Assembly: GCA_036272815.1 (NCBI GenBank)
Contig: DATAYA010000182.1
Coordinates: 1-6,373, forward strand
Origin: DATAYA01 sp036272815
Lineage (GTDB): Bacteria; Pseudomonadota; Alphaproteobacteria; Acetobacterales; Acetobacteraceae
Direction: 5' to 3'
DNA length: 6,373 nt
Position 1 is the first letter of the stretch; each line of letters opens with the position of its first letter. Position numbers and translations under genes: made by a program. The notes below the pieces were generated by a model, which did not search any database, was not told the origin of the DNA, and saw only the letters and a program-made list of their open reading frames with translations. Of this stretch, positions 6,000 to 6,373 are shown piece after piece.

Positions 6000-6364
6000 G
6001 CGCCCTGACCCACATAAAGCGTATGGTCCTGGTCGTCCTCGATCACGAACTCCCGCGTGCTCCACGGCGTCTCGTGCAAGTCTCGGATGATCGTCACGTG
6101 GCGCTGCCGCGCAATCTCCGCCGCACGCTCCGCGTCGTCGGTCATGAGATAGAGTTGGAAATGCCCGGCCGCGCGGACCTCCGCGACCGAGGGATCAGGC
6201 GCGTCCGCCAGCTTGAGATGGAACACCGCCGACCCGGCCGCGGTGCCGGCATAGAAATCCCGGAACCGGAACGCCACGGCAAGACCCATGTGATCGGTCC
6301 AGAATCGGATCGAGCCATCGAGGTCTGTCGTCCGCAGTTGCGCGATCGCCGCCGTCACGGTCAT
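5996..6364 (-). CDS. VOC family protein (glyoxalase/bleomycin-resistance fold)
   Basis: This 122-residue protein fits one VOC module pair of beta-alpha-beta-beta-beta units. It starts with VTAAIAQLRTTDLDGSIRFW, continues with MGLAVAFRFRDFYAG, a central GHFQLYLMTDD strand, and ends with REFVIEDDQDHTLYVGQ. The first-strand position that carries the metal-binding His in glyoxalase I is Gln here (Q9), so a metal-independent binding protein is more likely than a classical glyoxalase; the substrate is unknown. The ATG at 6364 is preceded by a GGTG-like sequence 5 nt upstream, 6 nt before the window edge. It is translationally coupled to dat by the ATGA overlap. Its promoter is outside the window. 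Confidence 0.85.
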   Translation of the reverse strand: MTVTAAIAQLRTTDLDGSIRFWTDHMGLAVAFRFRDFYAGTAAGSAVFHLKLADAPDPSVAEVRAAGHFQLYLMTDDAERAAEIARQRHVTIIRDLHETPWSTREFVIEDDQDHTLYVGQGA

Positions 6365-6373
6365 GACGTCACC

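Noticed and set aside
4588..6015. 475-codon minus-strand frame over dat and the EamA remnant
   Set aside because: Out of frame with dat, composition typical of a shadow frame, no motifs.
1..6373. CRISPR arrays, tRNA or rRNA genes, insertion sequence ends
   Set aside because: No regularly spaced repeats, no cloverleaf, and no transposase fragment were seen on either strand.

Overview
The window is very GC-rich DNA (roughly 75% in the rows I counted by hand) that reads as an alphaproteobacterial chromosome, most likely Rhodospirillales/Acetobacteraceae. The reasons are the hfq-hflX pair next to a D-amino-acid aminotransferase gene (dat) and mazG, a grouping typical of alphaproteobacteria, and the style of the PhnP-like hydrolase and MazG proteins. 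The taxonomic placement is inference, because there is no rRNA gene here.

Layout, left to right. (1) Bases 161-1814, plus strand: a metallo-beta-lactamase-fold hydrolase followed by mazG, a house-cleaning nucleotide pyrophosphohydrolase. (2) Bases 1824-1868: two back-to-back GC hairpins between convergent genes, a likely bidirectional terminator. (3) Bases 1873-4314, minus strand: the hfq-hflX-inositol monophosphatase operon. hflX lacks an ordinary start codon close to its conserved N-terminus, and the phosphatase gene overlaps hflX by an ATGA. hfq has a GTG start with a good Shine-Dalgarno sequence, a hairpin-rich leader and a candidate sigma70-type promoter. (4) Bases about 4467-5134: a lower-GC segment (about 62-70% in most rows) with two gene remnants pointing away from each other. 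One is a piece of an Ada/AlkA-type (AraC-like) DNA-binding domain on the minus strand, the other the C-terminal half of an EamA/DMT transporter on the plus strand. Both lose their N-terminal parts at the same point near base 4620. A 14-base direct repeat with one mismatch lies at the two edges of this segment. (5) Bases 5127-6364, minus strand: a VOC-family protein gene and dat, again overlapping by ATGA.

Most of the window is ordinary housekeeping: RNA chaperone, ribosome-rescue GTPase, nucleotide sanitation and D-amino-acid metabolism. I see no convincing novel system. The parts most worth a second look are the start of hflX and the decayed EamA/HTH segment that separates dat from hfq.
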